From: Xiphydria camelus
Lineage: Eukaryota; Arthropoda; Insecta; Hymenoptera; Xiphydriidae
DNA length: 64,000 bases
Direction of reading: 5' to 3'
NCBI GenBank assembly: GCA_963678675.1
Contig: OY783192.1
Location: 16,141,005-16,205,004 of the forward strand
Part shown: positions 10,366 to 20,505 of the stretch, piece after piece
Numbering within the stretch: the stretch's first letter is position 1
Layout of the letters: the number at the start of each line of letters is the position of its first letter
Position numbers and translations under genes: made by a program
The notes under the pieces: model-generated
Databases searched by the model: none
The model's input: the letters and a program-made list of their open reading frames with translations, nothing else
What the model was told of the DNA's origin: nothing

Positions 10366-11340
10366 TGTGCGCCATACTCGCGGAGATAATAAATATTTCC
10401 CCTACAGACCTCGTTGCCATCAGGAACTCACACCGGGCGACGATGATCATCGGATGGCATTCTCCGAAACGATGATGGAGAGAATTAATGTCGAACCTGG
10501 CCTGTCGGAGAGAATTTGTTTCACTGACGAATGTACTTTCTTCGCGGTACATGGACCTAATCGGCAAAATGTAAGATATTGGGCAAGGGAAAATCCCAGG
10601 ATACTGTGGGACGTGAGGACCCAGCACCCCATTAAAATGAACATCTGGGCTGGAATAATCGGTAACCGAATCATAGGGCCGGTTATACTTCATGGAAATT
10701 TGAACGGCGATATATCTCAACCTTCTGAGAGATGTCGTAATACCGTGGCTTCGAGCCATCGAAGAAGAAGTAAGTATCACTAGAATGCAGTCACGTTATT
10801 AGAGTCCCGTGGTAAACTACTGAACATCGACTATTTAAAATTAAAAGCGAGGGCTCTTTCGCTTTTAATAGCTAAAAGAGAGATGATGACTGAGTTTAAA
10901 AATCTGTGAATTAAATGTGTCATTTAATTATTGTTACAGATCGGAGCCGATGTGTATTTTCAACACGATGGCGCTCCCGCGCACTCAACGATACAAGTCC
11001 AGAGATTCCTGGACGAGGAATTCCCTGACTGCTGGTTAGGCAGAAGGGGCCAATTCCGTGGCCGCCGCGATCACCCGACCTAACACCAATGGACTATTAT
11101 TTCTGGGGCTACGTGAAGGAGCAGTTACATAACGAGCCTTGTCCACTCCTGACCGCTGAGGACCTCCAACAAGAAATAACGAGGATTTGTCAAGCGACCC
11201 CCCAGGAAGTGATCCAAAATGCGATCTCAGCATTTTACGACCGCTTGGGATATTGCTCGGCTGAGCAAAAGGGAATCATTTCGAACATCTCCTGTAAAGA
11301 TGAAGCAGCGGTGAGTTTTCCACAAAATGTGATGATATGA
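10366..11340 (+). pseudogene. Tc1/mariner-superfamily transposase, DD41D spacing, one intron
   Basis: Exon part 1 (10366-10769) reads 'RICFTDECTFFAVHGPNRQN' (first catalytic Asp), then 'NIWAGIIGNRIIGPVILHGN'. An intron follows (GTAAGT at 10770, TTACAG ending 10939). Part 2 reads 'YFQHDGAPAHS' (second Asp, codon 10967), then 'DCWLGRRG', a one-base slip at about 11050, then 'PMDYYFWGYVKEQL' (third Asp, codon 11092). Once the slip is allowed for, 41 residues lie between the last two Asp, as in the rosa/DD41D group as I remember it. Frameshifts near 10700 and 11050 make it non-functional. The C-terminus ends 'FYDRLGYCSAEQ'. Confidence 0.75.
10770..10939 (+). other. Spliceosomal intron in transposase pseudogene
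   Basis: Starts GTAAGTATC and ends TTATTGTTACAG. It separates two blocks that are contiguous in related transposases (after the 'PWLRAIEEE'-like block and before 'IGADVYFQHDG'). Confidence 0.7.
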
Positions 11341-11905
11341 AAAGGATTCATGGTGTCGTTTTGGATAATTTTATTAACCTTTCACGGTCTTTCTGATGTT
11401 ACAGCTTTTCGTGTCCTCCCGGGGAGTTGATGCTCGTTGTTGCGATCTCAGCATTCCACGACCGTTTGGATTATTGCTCGGCTGAGCAAGGAAATCATTT
11501 TGAATGTCTCCTATAAAGATGAAGCAGCGGTGAGTTTTCCTCAAAATGTCATGATATGAAAAGGATTTGCTTACATTCATGGTATCGTTTTCCATAATTT
11601 CATTAACCTTTCACGGTTTTCCTGGTGTTACAGCTTTTCGTGTCCTCCGGGGGAGTTGATGCTCGTTGTTGAATGACATAGAGTGAAATGAGGGAGGATT
11701 TCAGTCGGGAGCAATCTGACACTACTGCGGGAGGCACCAACCCAAGGCTCTTACAAAGTACCTGATCAGGTTGCTCATCGCAGGCACACTTGCGGAACGC
11801 AAAGTCATTCACCATGGTCCTGGTTATCGATGCTTGCTGAAATATGCAATATCGTTGGTTAACGGATGGTAATGTGAGTGGTACTGGTAAATATACCTGC
11901 ACTAA
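11341..11905 (-). mobile_element. Right inverted repeat of the DD41D element (truncated)
   Basis: Contains the blocks of 9500-10010 in reverse orientation, including an internal duplication: 'TTTCACGGT' to 'GTTGATGCTCGTTGTTG' at both 11385-11440 and 11605-11670. The copy at 28890-29740 has the same order. Similarity stops near 11905, so the outermost part is missing. Confidence 0.6.
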
Positions 11906-12125
11906 ATTTTTGAAGTGAAACTTCTTTACGCTCGGTGGAGTAAGTTCCTCTCTTGGCGAATGCGGCTGTTAACGAAAATGTGAAACGGAGGGGAACAGCC
12001 TCTGAAGACGGACAGAGAAGAATGGGAATATCGATGCCTCACTCCTTACCCACGCTCTCTCTCTGGCAAGCGTTAGTAAAGCGAGACTACACCGTTTCAT
12101 TTCTCCTGCTCCCGTCCCACACTTT

Positions 12126-12265
12126 ATGGCTCCTCTACACGTTGGCCAATGCGTTCGCCAATGCGTTGGCCAGCGTGCTTGCCAACGCACTGGCAAGGAC
12201 ATTGGAAACTCCTCTCCACGCTGGCCAATGCATTCGCCAATGCGTTCGCTAATGCGCTGGCCATG
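12126..12265 (+). repeat. Degenerate 12-bp tandem repeat (GCGTTSGCCAAT)
   Basis: Successive units such as GCGTTCGCCAAT and GCGTTGGCCAAT occur at 12147-12180 and 12220-12262, with a less regular middle. It creates Ala/Asn-rich frames that are not believed to be genes. Confidence 0.7.
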
Positions 12266-12856
12266 GTTATGGAATACATATGCATGGAGAGCGATCTCAA
12301 CTCCTCGAAACCAAGCGAACAAATGTGCGTGCATGCTGCAGCTTCGCTGCCACGCCGTCAATGCATCGTCTATGTATCGACCGGTCGTAGCCGAGACATA
12401 GCAGCTATAAATTTATGGTCCCTATCCTCTCTGCAGGCCCCTAAACGCGACGAGGGTAAACAGTTTCGGCGTCGAGGACCAAGACCCTCGCGTTCCTCCA
12501 TGAATCGGGTGCATAAAACTATTAACCGTTTGCGCTCGAGCCGATTTTCGCAAGAGCTTGTCAGCAGCTTCAGGATTCGCGAAGCGTTTTTTAGATAAGA
12601 TATATGGCATACAACGCACTGGCATCCGCGTAACCGCGCGGACTTTCATAGTAGCAGTTCCAAGGGTATTTCGGTTTATTCTTACATTATTATTATTATC
12701 TCAATACGGGCAATGTTTATTAACGGTTCTTTCTGTATTTTTTACGTATTTTAAATGCGATTGATAATTAGGTTAAAATGACAAAACGGATCTAATTAAA
12801 TGTGTTTAGTTATTCGAACCAAACGTTTAGTTATTCTAACCACGCTGAAAAAAACC

Positions 12857-13066
12857 AAAACGTGTGGCTGCCACACGCAGAAGAAGTGAAACTTCGATAC
12901 CAGTTTCTCTGAATTTGATTCCGATGGTATTAGTTTCAATTGGCTCTATACAAGTCTTTTACAATGCTTCTTCGTAGAGCCAATTGAAACTAATACCACC
13001 GGAATCAAATTCAGAGAAACTGGTATCGAAGTTTCACTTCTTCCGCGTGTGGCGGCCACACGTTTT
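12857..13066. mobile_element. Foldback MITE, CGTGTGGCYGCCACACG termini (copy 1)
   Basis: Arms of about 85-90 bp, ending AAAACGTGTGG, with GAAGAAGTGAAACTTCGATA inside. The 36-bp loop has inner stem CTCTA/TAGAG. Nearly identical arms occur at 18155-18366, with the loop in the opposite orientation. Confidence 0.85.
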
Positions 13067-13079
13067 GTTTTTTTATCAA

Positions 13080-13184
13080 GCTCGTCCGAGGATCGAAATA
13101 AACGTGAGGGAAATCGATTCGCGAATGGAAATATTTTATTAACTTTGAAAACCACGTTTTATTTCCAAAAAATACAATGAGGTT
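13080..13184 (-). mobile_element. Fragment of the long-TIR Tc1/mariner family
   Basis: Minus-strand match to 8885-8995, including the block AAAATATTTCCATTCGCGAA and the AATAAA-containing stretch. No flanking duplication visible. Confidence 0.65.
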
Positions 13185-13384
13185 GGCTGGTGGTCGAGGA
13201 AGTAAACTTAGGCGCCACCGAACTAAACACCTTTATTTACCGCCTGATTTGAAATATATCAATATGGCAGGAGTCAATGCTTACTTTATAAAGTATAGTA
13301 GGCATTGCAGGAGTCAAAAACGAAAATATAACCCTTATTTATGAGTCTGTGTGTAGTGAAGTGAATTGAAATAAAAAATTTACG

Positions 13385-13446
13385 CCTTCTCGCCTTCAGT
13401 AAACACATGTTACTGAAAGTTACATGTGTTTACTGAAGGCGAGAAG
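13385..13446. repeat. Hairpin, arms about 25 bp
   Basis: CTTCTCGCCTTCAGTAAACA and its complement enclose TACTGAAAGTT. No other features attached. Confidence 0.75.
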
Positions 13447-13459
13447 TTTCACGGGGAAA

Positions 13460-14085
13460 TTTTTTTACCGTAGAAGGAATTAGCACTAAACCAATTCTAC
13501 AATTTCACCGTGTTATTCAAATGGAAATCAGAAAAAGCGATTGAGACACCCCTAAATATTGAGTGAGAATGTGCACCCGGCGACGTATTCAAAGTTTTAA
13601 GTGCCCGCCAAAAGAATTAATTAAAAAACCTTTTTTTTTAATCAGTCTAATTATACACATTTATCAAGGAAATGTCCGGCATATGGACAAACGTGCAATG
13701 CTTGCAAGGGTTTAATAGTTATTTTCGTGTGAGATCTTTGGTTTACTTTCATTTTACGCCTTTCTCCCTTACGCGTTAATTTCGCACGGGTAAGTTTATT
13801 TTATTGTTTCGCTTACTTTTAATTCTTTTATATTAATTACTATATTCTCTCTACGCCTTGACACAGCTGGCCCGTTTCTTCCCTCCCCCCCTTTTTTCCC
13901 CCTTTTGACACTATTTGGGTATTTTTTTGTTTAATTCTTTTTCAGATATCCCTAAACTTCTGTTCGGCACCCTATTTGTTCTTTTTGCCTCTTCCGGCCA
14001 TTATATAATTTAATTTAGTTTGGTTAGTTTTCTTAGTTTTCTTCTTAAGGAGTCCAGCTTGTCAAGCGCGTAGTTCCCCCACATT
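13460..14085. other. No gene recognised
   Basis: A 50-bp stretch at 13730-13780 (GATCTTTGGTTTACTTTC, then ACGCCTTTCTCCC) reappears inverted at 18866-18920, so at least part of it is repeat. Otherwise pyrimidine-rich with no coding signal. Confidence 0.5.
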
Positions 14086-14108
14086 CCCAGGTAGCACACT
14101 GACGTTAG

Positions 14109-14795
14109 AATAACGTCTTGTTGTGTTCCACGCCGGTCCTCGTTGGCAGTCCTCGTAGAAACCAGAGGGCAGGTCCGGCCCGTGGAGCGCTAAGGCGCTC
14201 TGCTCGAAAATGCGGGGAAAAGCGAGAAAATAAAAGACTAGGAAACTGGTTCGATGATCACCGTATATTTCAGTCGTTGCACAACGTAGATAGAGAAGAT
14301 TGATCTGCTCTGCTCGAGCGTCGAAACACCCTTTTTGATAACATAAGCCCAGCCCCTCAGCGGGAGGAGAGCACCAATCGAAACGCTAATCGCGGATCGT
14401 TACAACGGGTTTTCTCCCTCTCATTCTGCACTCACACATTCATGACCATATGACTTCATGGAAGGGCGAATTCGGCGAAGTCGTTTATAAATCTAAAATA
14501 CTACGCGATATCGTTTACGTCTTCTCGAGTCGCCAAAACTCAGTCGCCGCAACGGAAGAAGGTGTTTATACCTGGCTGTTGATAGCCCTCGCGAACCGAG
14601 CTCACGGCGGCCGGAAGTTTATAAATCTCGCGGTAGACGGTACCCTAATATTCGATACGCTCCGTGGGAGTTCACCCGTACGTTATTTTCCAGTATACAG
14701 AACAATTTGGCGTTTGAGTTTTACCGCCATAAATCCTAGAACTCTCGAGGATTCTATCGATTCGGAATCGAGTCTAGTTGCGTACGCGACAGTCT
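14109..14795 (+). other. Insertion inside the TIR element with a 123-codon open frame
   Basis: Copy 1 of the host element joins GACGTTAG directly to TCTCAGACGTC; here 680 bp intervene. A frame at 14450-14821 starts 'MTSWKGEFGEVVYKSKILRD' and includes 'TLEDSIDSESSLVAYATVSD'. Its last ten codons run into host-element sequence, so it cannot be an intact gene. I do not recognise the protein. Composition is more GC-rich than the flanks. Confidence 0.35.
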
Positions 14796-15406
14796 CAGAC
14801 GTCATTTTTTGGTCAGTATAGGGTTTCAGATCAGTTGTCGTAATATTAACGTCACAGGGACGTCATATTTACGACGTACCTTGGACGTCAAAATTCAACG
14901 TCTTTTAATGACGAACGAGACTTAGAAAAATTTCGGTCTCCTGCATATATAGGGACTTGAAAATTTATTTGTGAATAAATGGACAAAAATTGTAATTTGT
15001 TCAATTATTAAATCAATAAATTATTTCATTTCGAGTCCCCAGAGTATGTTGAGCAAGTTATAAACTATACTGTTTATTAAAAAGCACAGATTATTAAAGT
15101 GAATGAGACAATCAATTAATGTAGGATGAATAAACATTCATATAATTATTTATTTATTTATTTAGTATTTATTTCTTGCTTTCTTGATATTAATATCAAT
15201 TTGCGTCTATGCAAGAATATTTATCAAAAGATACAATTATAAATTTAGAAAAATGTTGAGAGAAGAATAATACAATTATAAAATCTTATTCATTCAAGCT
15301 CTTTCTTATTGACAGGAAAAGCAATATATATTTATTCATCAAACTTCATATGAACACCAATAGTAATAAGATTCTTAACCACAGGAGCGTGCAGCAGATG
15401 AGGACT

Positions 15407-15480
15407 CGTGGACACCGACCGATCAACGAAGTTAAGCAGCGAAAAGTGCGGACACTAGTTGGATGGGTGACCGTTCACGA
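15407..15480 (+). repeat. 5S-rRNA-like module (copy 2)
   Basis: 'CGATCAACGAAGTTAAGCAG' followed by 'CACTAGTTGGATGGGTGACC' matches the internal promoter half of animal 5S rRNA (A box/IE and C box; the 'AAGTTAAGCAGCG' and 'TTGGATGGGTGACCG' blocks). The 5' and 3' thirds of 5S are absent, so it is not a functional 5S gene. Related sequence: 49287-49360 (+) and 2792-2835 (-, partial). Confidence 0.75.
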
Positions 15481-15711
15481 TGAAAAGATATACGTCAGAC
15501 CTAACCTTTTAGAACCGTCATTTTTTACGTCATCACAACGTACGGTAGAACGTCATTATGACGTGATTTTTCTGACGTCGTGTATCCACGCATGTGCAAT
15601 TAAGCCGTCTTTGCGACGTTAAAATGACGTCATATTTTTCGTCATCTGACGTCAGAACTGACCTTCAAAAAACGTCATTTCGACGTTAGTATGCTACCTG
15701 GGATAGTGCAT

Positions 15712-16650
15712 TCTATCAGTAAACATTTAACAATAAGTAATGAGAAGAGGAGACTGTATAGGAAGCAACTGAACAAGATGAGATTCTTCAAAAGATCACT
15801 CAGTATCATCAGGATAAATGGCCAGAGTATGTGCGGAATGTTCATATGTATGTGTGTTCCTCTTTGCGTGCAACTTTATTGGAATTATCGCCACGATATC
15901 TCGGTAGAGGATGGCATGGTATATGTGGAGGATAGATTGTTGGTTCCCAGTATTCTGAGGCCAGAGATGCTCATGATTCTGCATGAAGGACATCTTGGGG
16001 AAGAAAAGTGTAAGAAGAAAATGCTAGAAGTTTGCTCTTTTAGCCTGGGCTGACTCAGCTGATTGAGCAAATGGTTTCGGCCTACACTGTGTGTCAACAG
16101 TTTCGATCGAGTCAAAGCAAAGAGCAGGGTGCAAGATCGGTACGGATATTCTGGACTTTGCTGGTGCTACATACTTGGTGGTCATAGATTATTTACTCAT
16201 GAGTGGCTGGAGTGGTGGTTGAGAGGGGGGGGGGGGCGTCTCGAGGTTTGGAATTCCATAGAAGTTAGTATCAGACAACATGCCGTTTGGAAGTTTGGAG
16301 TTCAAGACTTTTGCTATGCAATGGGATATTGTCCTCACAACCTCTAGCCCGAGGTATCCACAGTCTAACGGCATGGCTGCAAGAGCCGTGCAAATTGCAA
16401 AGAATATTCTACGAAGAGCATCAACCGGAAAAGCGGATTTAGGTGTCATGCTGCTTGATTATAGGAATACTCCAGTAATACAAGGGCATGAGTGTCAGTC
16501 CTGCCCAGCTGTGTATGGGACATCGACTGCGTACAAAAATACCAGTACTCAGTAGCAAACTTATACCAAAGGTACCAGAACCGGTGTTTAAGGCGAGTTA
16601 CAAGCAAAACAAGCAATCCAAAAATTATACTATGACAGATCTGCCGTAAC
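15712..16650 (+). pseudogene. Ty3/gypsy integrase remnant
   Basis: 'DGMVYVEDRLLVPSILRPEM' with 'ILHEGHLGEEKC' is the H2C2-type zinc region. Later, in another frame, come 'LTTSSPRYPQSNGMAARAVQ' and 'DLGVMLLDYRNTPV', the end of the integrase core. The catalytic Glu expected in 'NGMAE' is Ala here. Several frame changes and stops occur between 16050 and 16290, including a G10 run at 16226-16235. The RT lies outside or is lost; the plus-strand coding ends near 16650 at the start of another repeat. Confidence 0.75.
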
Positions 16651-16655
16651 CTACC

Positions 16656-17480
16656 TTTTTTGAAGTGAAACTTCTTTGCGGAGGGTACTGAATGCGCGCC
16701 CGAGGAGACGAAAATCGTAACGAAACCCACACACTCTATCGCTCTCGACCGTGTCTCACTCATACTCGACCCTGTCCCAACACGCTGTCGATTCTGCCCC
16801 ATTCCACCGCCCGCGATCCTGCCCCGTTCCACCGCTCCCGACCGTGCGTACGTTAAAGCCATGTGTCGACTTTGCGAGGCTGGCTCGCGAAGCCGCCGCG
16901 CGAAGCGTGCCACGTGTTGGATCGCCTTGCCTAGTGAAGCTGCCGCCGTTCGTCTATCTACACATTCCGAGGCAAAAATGTCTTGAGGCTGCCTTGCGCG
17001 GCGTCCTCGCGAGCCAGCCTCGCAATATATGTGTTCCATCGCAAAGGGGACTTCTACGTCATTTCTTACCGCTCACTATTATCGCAACCTAAGTAACGCA
17101 CTAATCTAGATTTAATCTGTACATCGGTCGCAACAGCGAGGCGGGCGGTATGTTTTGGTGAATGGGGGTTGCGAATGCGTTCGCAGTCCCACACCTTTCC
17201 CTCAAAACAACCTCGCAGTGTATCTAATTGTAAACCACGGCTACATCACGGAATTACTGTATCTCTTTGAATCCAATATAATCGCCAGTAATATTGTGAG
17301 TGCAGTGTTAAATCATTTCAAATAACCGATACGGTTTAAATCCATCAGTCGTGTCACGCAGTAGTGCCTTCGGGATTTACGACCTCGAGGAGATCTACTC
17401 TTGATCGCACATGTTATAGTTATTTTGAAACTGAAGAATAAATGAAGCAAAAATCAATCGCTGTTTAGACTGTGCAGAGG
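16656..17480. other. Unassigned repeat-like stretch
   Basis: Begins TTTTTGAAGTGAAACTTCTTT, which also begins the stretch at 11909 (a shared repeat start). No protein recognised despite open frames in both directions. It may include an LTR or a SINE, but I cannot show its ends. Confidence 0.35.
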
Positions 17481-17788
17481 AGATCTGGTTTGTGTTGCTC
17501 GAGAGGGTTTCTTCGGGCATTGGAAGCTATTGTTCATATTACGAGGCGACGCAGTGTCGCACCTTGTTTAGGCTCACCATAAATCTAGCATTTAGGACCC
17601 TTTTTGGGCGTATCCTTGGGAGAAGCCAGACTAGAGGGCGCAGAGTTACTTGTGAGTTGTTTGTATTTCGTTTGTCGCATTTTTAGTTTTCCGGATTTTA
17701 CCGCGTCGAGTGGCCGGCCATACCGAGCTCGTGTAGTCTGCGATCGGAGTCGCGACTTTTCTCGAGTAACCACCGTGCATGTACAATC

Positions 17789-17822
17789 TTTCGCGCGCGC
17801 GCGCGCGCGTGTATGTGTGTTA
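17789..17822. repeat. CG/TG dinucleotide microsatellite
   Basis: About nine CG units followed by TG-rich sequence. Confidence 0.9.
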
Positions 17823-18056
17823 ATTTATAATTATTATTGCAAAAAAGGCCACAGAACGGTCGAAATAGTACAGTGACAGGCAACGTGTTAAATAAACTTT
17901 CCATTTCGTAAACGTCAATGAACACTGAACATTCTTTCGCGTGTGTGTTATATTAAAATTATTATGGCAAAAACAGGAAAACAACGGACAAAAGAGTTTC
18001 GTGAGAGGCAACGTGTAAAGAAAGCGATAATGAAGGTACCAGGTACCGAAAACTGA
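17815..18056 (+). pseudogene. Duplicated start of an uncharacterised basic transposon protein
   Basis: At 17964 an ATG opens 'MAKTGKQRTKEFRERQRVKK', 30 codons to a stop. The preceding 17815-17900 is a diverged copy of the same nucleotides, with ATG changed to TTG and further stops. Basic 'R.REYR.R'-type starts are common in several transposon replication proteins, so I suspect a mobile-element N-terminus. No family can be named. Confidence 0.3.
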
Positions 18057-18154
18057 ATAGTACAGAACGAAATCGAGGATGGAGAGAAAGAATTAAATTC
18101 ACACAATCAAACATTGATGGATCTGAGCACAGTTGAGGGTGAAAAAAAAACAAC

Positions 18155-18366
18155 AAAACGTGTGGCCGCCACACGCGGAAGAAGTGAAACTTCGATACCA
18201 GTTTCTCTGAATTTGATTCCGGTGGTATTAGTTTCAATTGGCTCTACGAAGAAGCACATAGTAAAAGACTTGTATAGAGCCAATTGAAACTAATACCACC
18301 GGAATCAAATTCAGAGAAACTGGTATCGAAGTTTCACTTCTTCCGCGTGTGGCGACCACACGTTTT
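18155..18366. mobile_element. Foldback MITE, CGTGTGGCCGCCACACG termini (copy 2)
   Basis: Arms nearly identical to 12857-13066. The loop (CTCTACGAAGAAGC to CTTGTATAGAG) is the reverse complement of the other copy's loop, so this copy is inserted in the opposite orientation or its loop has flipped. Confidence 0.85.
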
Positions 18367-18504
18367 TTTTTTATATAGCGAGGAAGATTTTATATCCGCT
18401 CCGGGCTGAGCTAGGCCCGGAGGAGTGTCGGACTCAGGGGCTCTAAGGGTGCAAATCCCCCTCTACCGACTAAACCCCGCTACTACTCGGGAACCCCCCC
18501 GAGA

Positions 18505-18654
18505 TATACCGTATGTCTGATGGCAAGCGCAACACCACTTCGGCAGTTTTTACCGACGGTGGTCGAAAATTGCATTGGATGTAATGCAAGATTCGACCAC
18601 CGTCAGTAAAAACTGCCGAAGTGGTGTTGCGCTTGCCGTCAGACATACGGTATA
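18505..18654. mobile_element. Foldback MITE, TATACCG-terminus family (small form)
   Basis: TATACCGTATGTCTGATGGC at the left and its inverted form at the right; arms about 65 bp, including AACACCACTTCGGCAGTTTT. About 150 bp in total. Confidence 0.85.
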
Positions 18655-19000
18655 GCCTATAGGCTGTGTCGCCTTCTGTCCGAAATTTAGCTCACGACTA
18701 CGAAATAGGGCGGGGAGGGGCTGGAAGCCACCTCCTCGCCACCCAGAGGGAGACAACCGTCCCGAAAGGAGGGCGGAGCCTTAAGATCCAAGATCCAATG
18801 TAATGCATTTAGGCATTGCAAATCGGCACCAGCCGGCTCGCGTGCAAGGTGAAAAAAGATGAAAACGCGTAAGGGAGAAACAAAGGCGTAAAATGAAAGT
18901 AAACCAAAGATCTCACACGCATCATGAGCCGCTGATATTTGTTTAATTAAACCGGGAGGATCGGTTTAACTAACTTGGTCTGATCGTTGTGAACCGGCCC
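18655..19000. other. No gene recognised
   Basis: Holds a short inverted match to 13730-13780 at 18866-18920. Otherwise nothing could be assigned. Confidence 0.5.
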
Positions 19001-19293
19001 TGCAACAGTTGATGGCGCATAGGGCAGGAGTCTGTGGATCTCGTACCACACTCTCGATCTCTCATGAAGATCGAATCCCAGTGGGAATGAAATCACTCAC
19101 AAGCAATACAGAATAACTCTTTCTTTATTGCCTTCGTGAAAGCAGGGAAAAGAAAAGACGGAGACCGATCGCGGCCGTGCGCGGTTGGAATAGCCGAATA
19201 ACAAAAGGAAGAAAAGAAGGCATAACCAACGCCTAACGCGATCGGTGCACCTCCTCTAGAGTCGGCCCTGAAACGCGGCACAGGCCTGCCACA
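19001..19293 (-). repeat. Putative 3' LTR of Ty3/gypsy element
   Basis: On the minus strand a C/G-rich purine tract (CTCGGGGGGGAGTAA, 19294-19308) is followed by TGTGGCAGGC, and similarity to an LTR layout continues to AACTGTTGCA at 19001 (TG...CA). AATAAA lies inside (minus strand, about 19123). No second LTR is present, so the boundaries are inferred from the tract and termini only. Confidence 0.55.
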
Positions 19294-19309
19294 TTACTCC
19301 CCCCCGAGT

Positions 19310-20505
19310 AACTCGCGAAATTGTACTCTTTTCTGAGGTCCTGAATAAGTACGTAGCGATGTGTCCATGATGTGGAAGGAATTGCGGGTAGCGATGCCAC
19401 AGGCGGAACGACCTGAGGAGTGACCGGAACCTGATTTTTCTTTGGTGTTGTGTACTGTTGATCTCGTAAGTTCACGTCGGTGTTAACGTCCCCATTAACG
19501 ATGTAAGCTGGCTTGAGACGCTCCGTGCTCACGTTCTCCTCTCTTCCGTTGACTCTAATCTTGAAGAGGTAATCATTACTCCGTTCTACAACTTCAAACG
19601 GGCCCAAATACGGCTGTTCAAGAGGTTTTCTCACCGCATCATCGTGGAGAAAGACATGTGAACTCGTGTAAAGATCGTTGTATGCGATCGTTGTGTAGGA
19701 TTCTCACGTAGCGTCCGCATGTATTCAGGTAACTTATCACAGAAAATTTGAGGATCCAGAGGTATCTCTTCATCTTTGAAAAATTCTCCCAGAATGCGGA
19801 TTGTTTGTCCATACACCAATTCAGCCTTTCAAATCTTCCTTAAAACAGGTTTGAAGTCCGAGCATCACAGTTGGCAGAAGATCCAACCACGTCGCTGATG
19901 TCCCGTGGCACATCAAAGCGGTCTTCAGAGATCGATGCCATCGTTCAATAAGTCCATTCGAAGCGGGATGGTACGCTGTAGTATGCGTCCGTTCTGCTCC
20001 GACGAGATTTGCGAGGGCTTTGAAAAGTTCTGCTTCGAATTGCGAACCTCGATCAGTCGTGATTGTGCGAGGTGCTTCAAAACGTGAAATCACACCTGTA
20101 TAAAAGGCTGTCGCTACAGTGTCAGCCGTTATATCTTTAATAAGTGTAGCTTCAGACCAACGAGTAAAACGGTCGATCATCGTCAGTAAGTATTTATACT
20201 CATTAACCGGCGGCAATAGGCCGACAAGGTCAATGTGTACATGTTCGACACGACCATTTGGCATCGGAATTTTCTGTGGCTCGTTCCTCGTGTGTCGTTA
20301 AATCTTTGAACGTTGACACTGGAGACACGTACGCGTCCAGTCTAGAATCTCCTTTTTCATTGATGGCCACATGAAGGGTTCACGAATAATTTTGCAGGTC
20401 GATTTTCCGCTCGAATGAGAAAGGTTATGTACCGCTGCGAAAACCTGCTGGCGAAGAGGTCTCTGAACGTATAGTCGAACGATACTCGTAGACACGTCAC
20501 AGTAA
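19310..20505 (-). pseudogene. Ty3/gypsy integrase, nearly complete
   Basis: From the 5' side: H2C2 zinc finger ('VFAAVHNLSHSSGKSTC' and 'TCLQCQRSKI', about 20440-20298); then the core with 'VHIDLVGLLPP' (first Asp), 'ITTDRGSQFEAEL' (second Asp) and 'HPASNGLIERWHR' (Glu), all three catalytic residues retained. After a frameshift at about 19820 come 'LVYGQTIRILGEFF' and then the C-terminal domain 'YLGPFEVVERSNDYLFKIRV' and 'VSTERLKPAYI'. The order is typical of insect Ty3/gypsy pol. Frame breaks at 19820 and 19632 and near the H2C2 junction. The 5' continuation lies beyond the Harbinger insertions at 21645. Confidence 0.85.

Larger units (their letters stand above)
14086..15702 (+). mobile_element. 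ACGTCA-rich TIR element with 5S-rRNA-like module (copy 2)
   Basis: The left end CCCAGGTAGCACACTGACGT pairs with the right end ACGTTAGTATGCTACCTGGG. Next to both ends lie arrays of ACGTC/TGACG, including two perfect TGACGTCA palindromes (15625-15632, 15647-15654). The middle is AT-rich. A 5S-like module sits at 15407-15480. About 680 bp near the left end (14109-14790) are absent from copy 1 and are treated as a separate insertion. No transposase is recognised. Confidence 0.65.

Noticed and set aside
9953..10780. 275-codon minus-strand frame as an independent gene
   Set aside because: It crosses a palindrome centre. The first half is antisense to transposase and the second half is the inverted copy of it.
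12149..12598. 149-codon Ala-rich frame
   Set aside because: Produced by the 12-bp tandem repeat and unrelated flank; no domain.
15407..15480. Functional 5S rRNA gene
   Set aside because: Only the internal promoter half matches; the 5' and 3' thirds needed for the helices are unrelated.
16446..17092. Minus- and plus-strand frames in 16.4-17.1 kb
   Set aside because: They overlap each other and the integrase remnant, with no recognisable domain.
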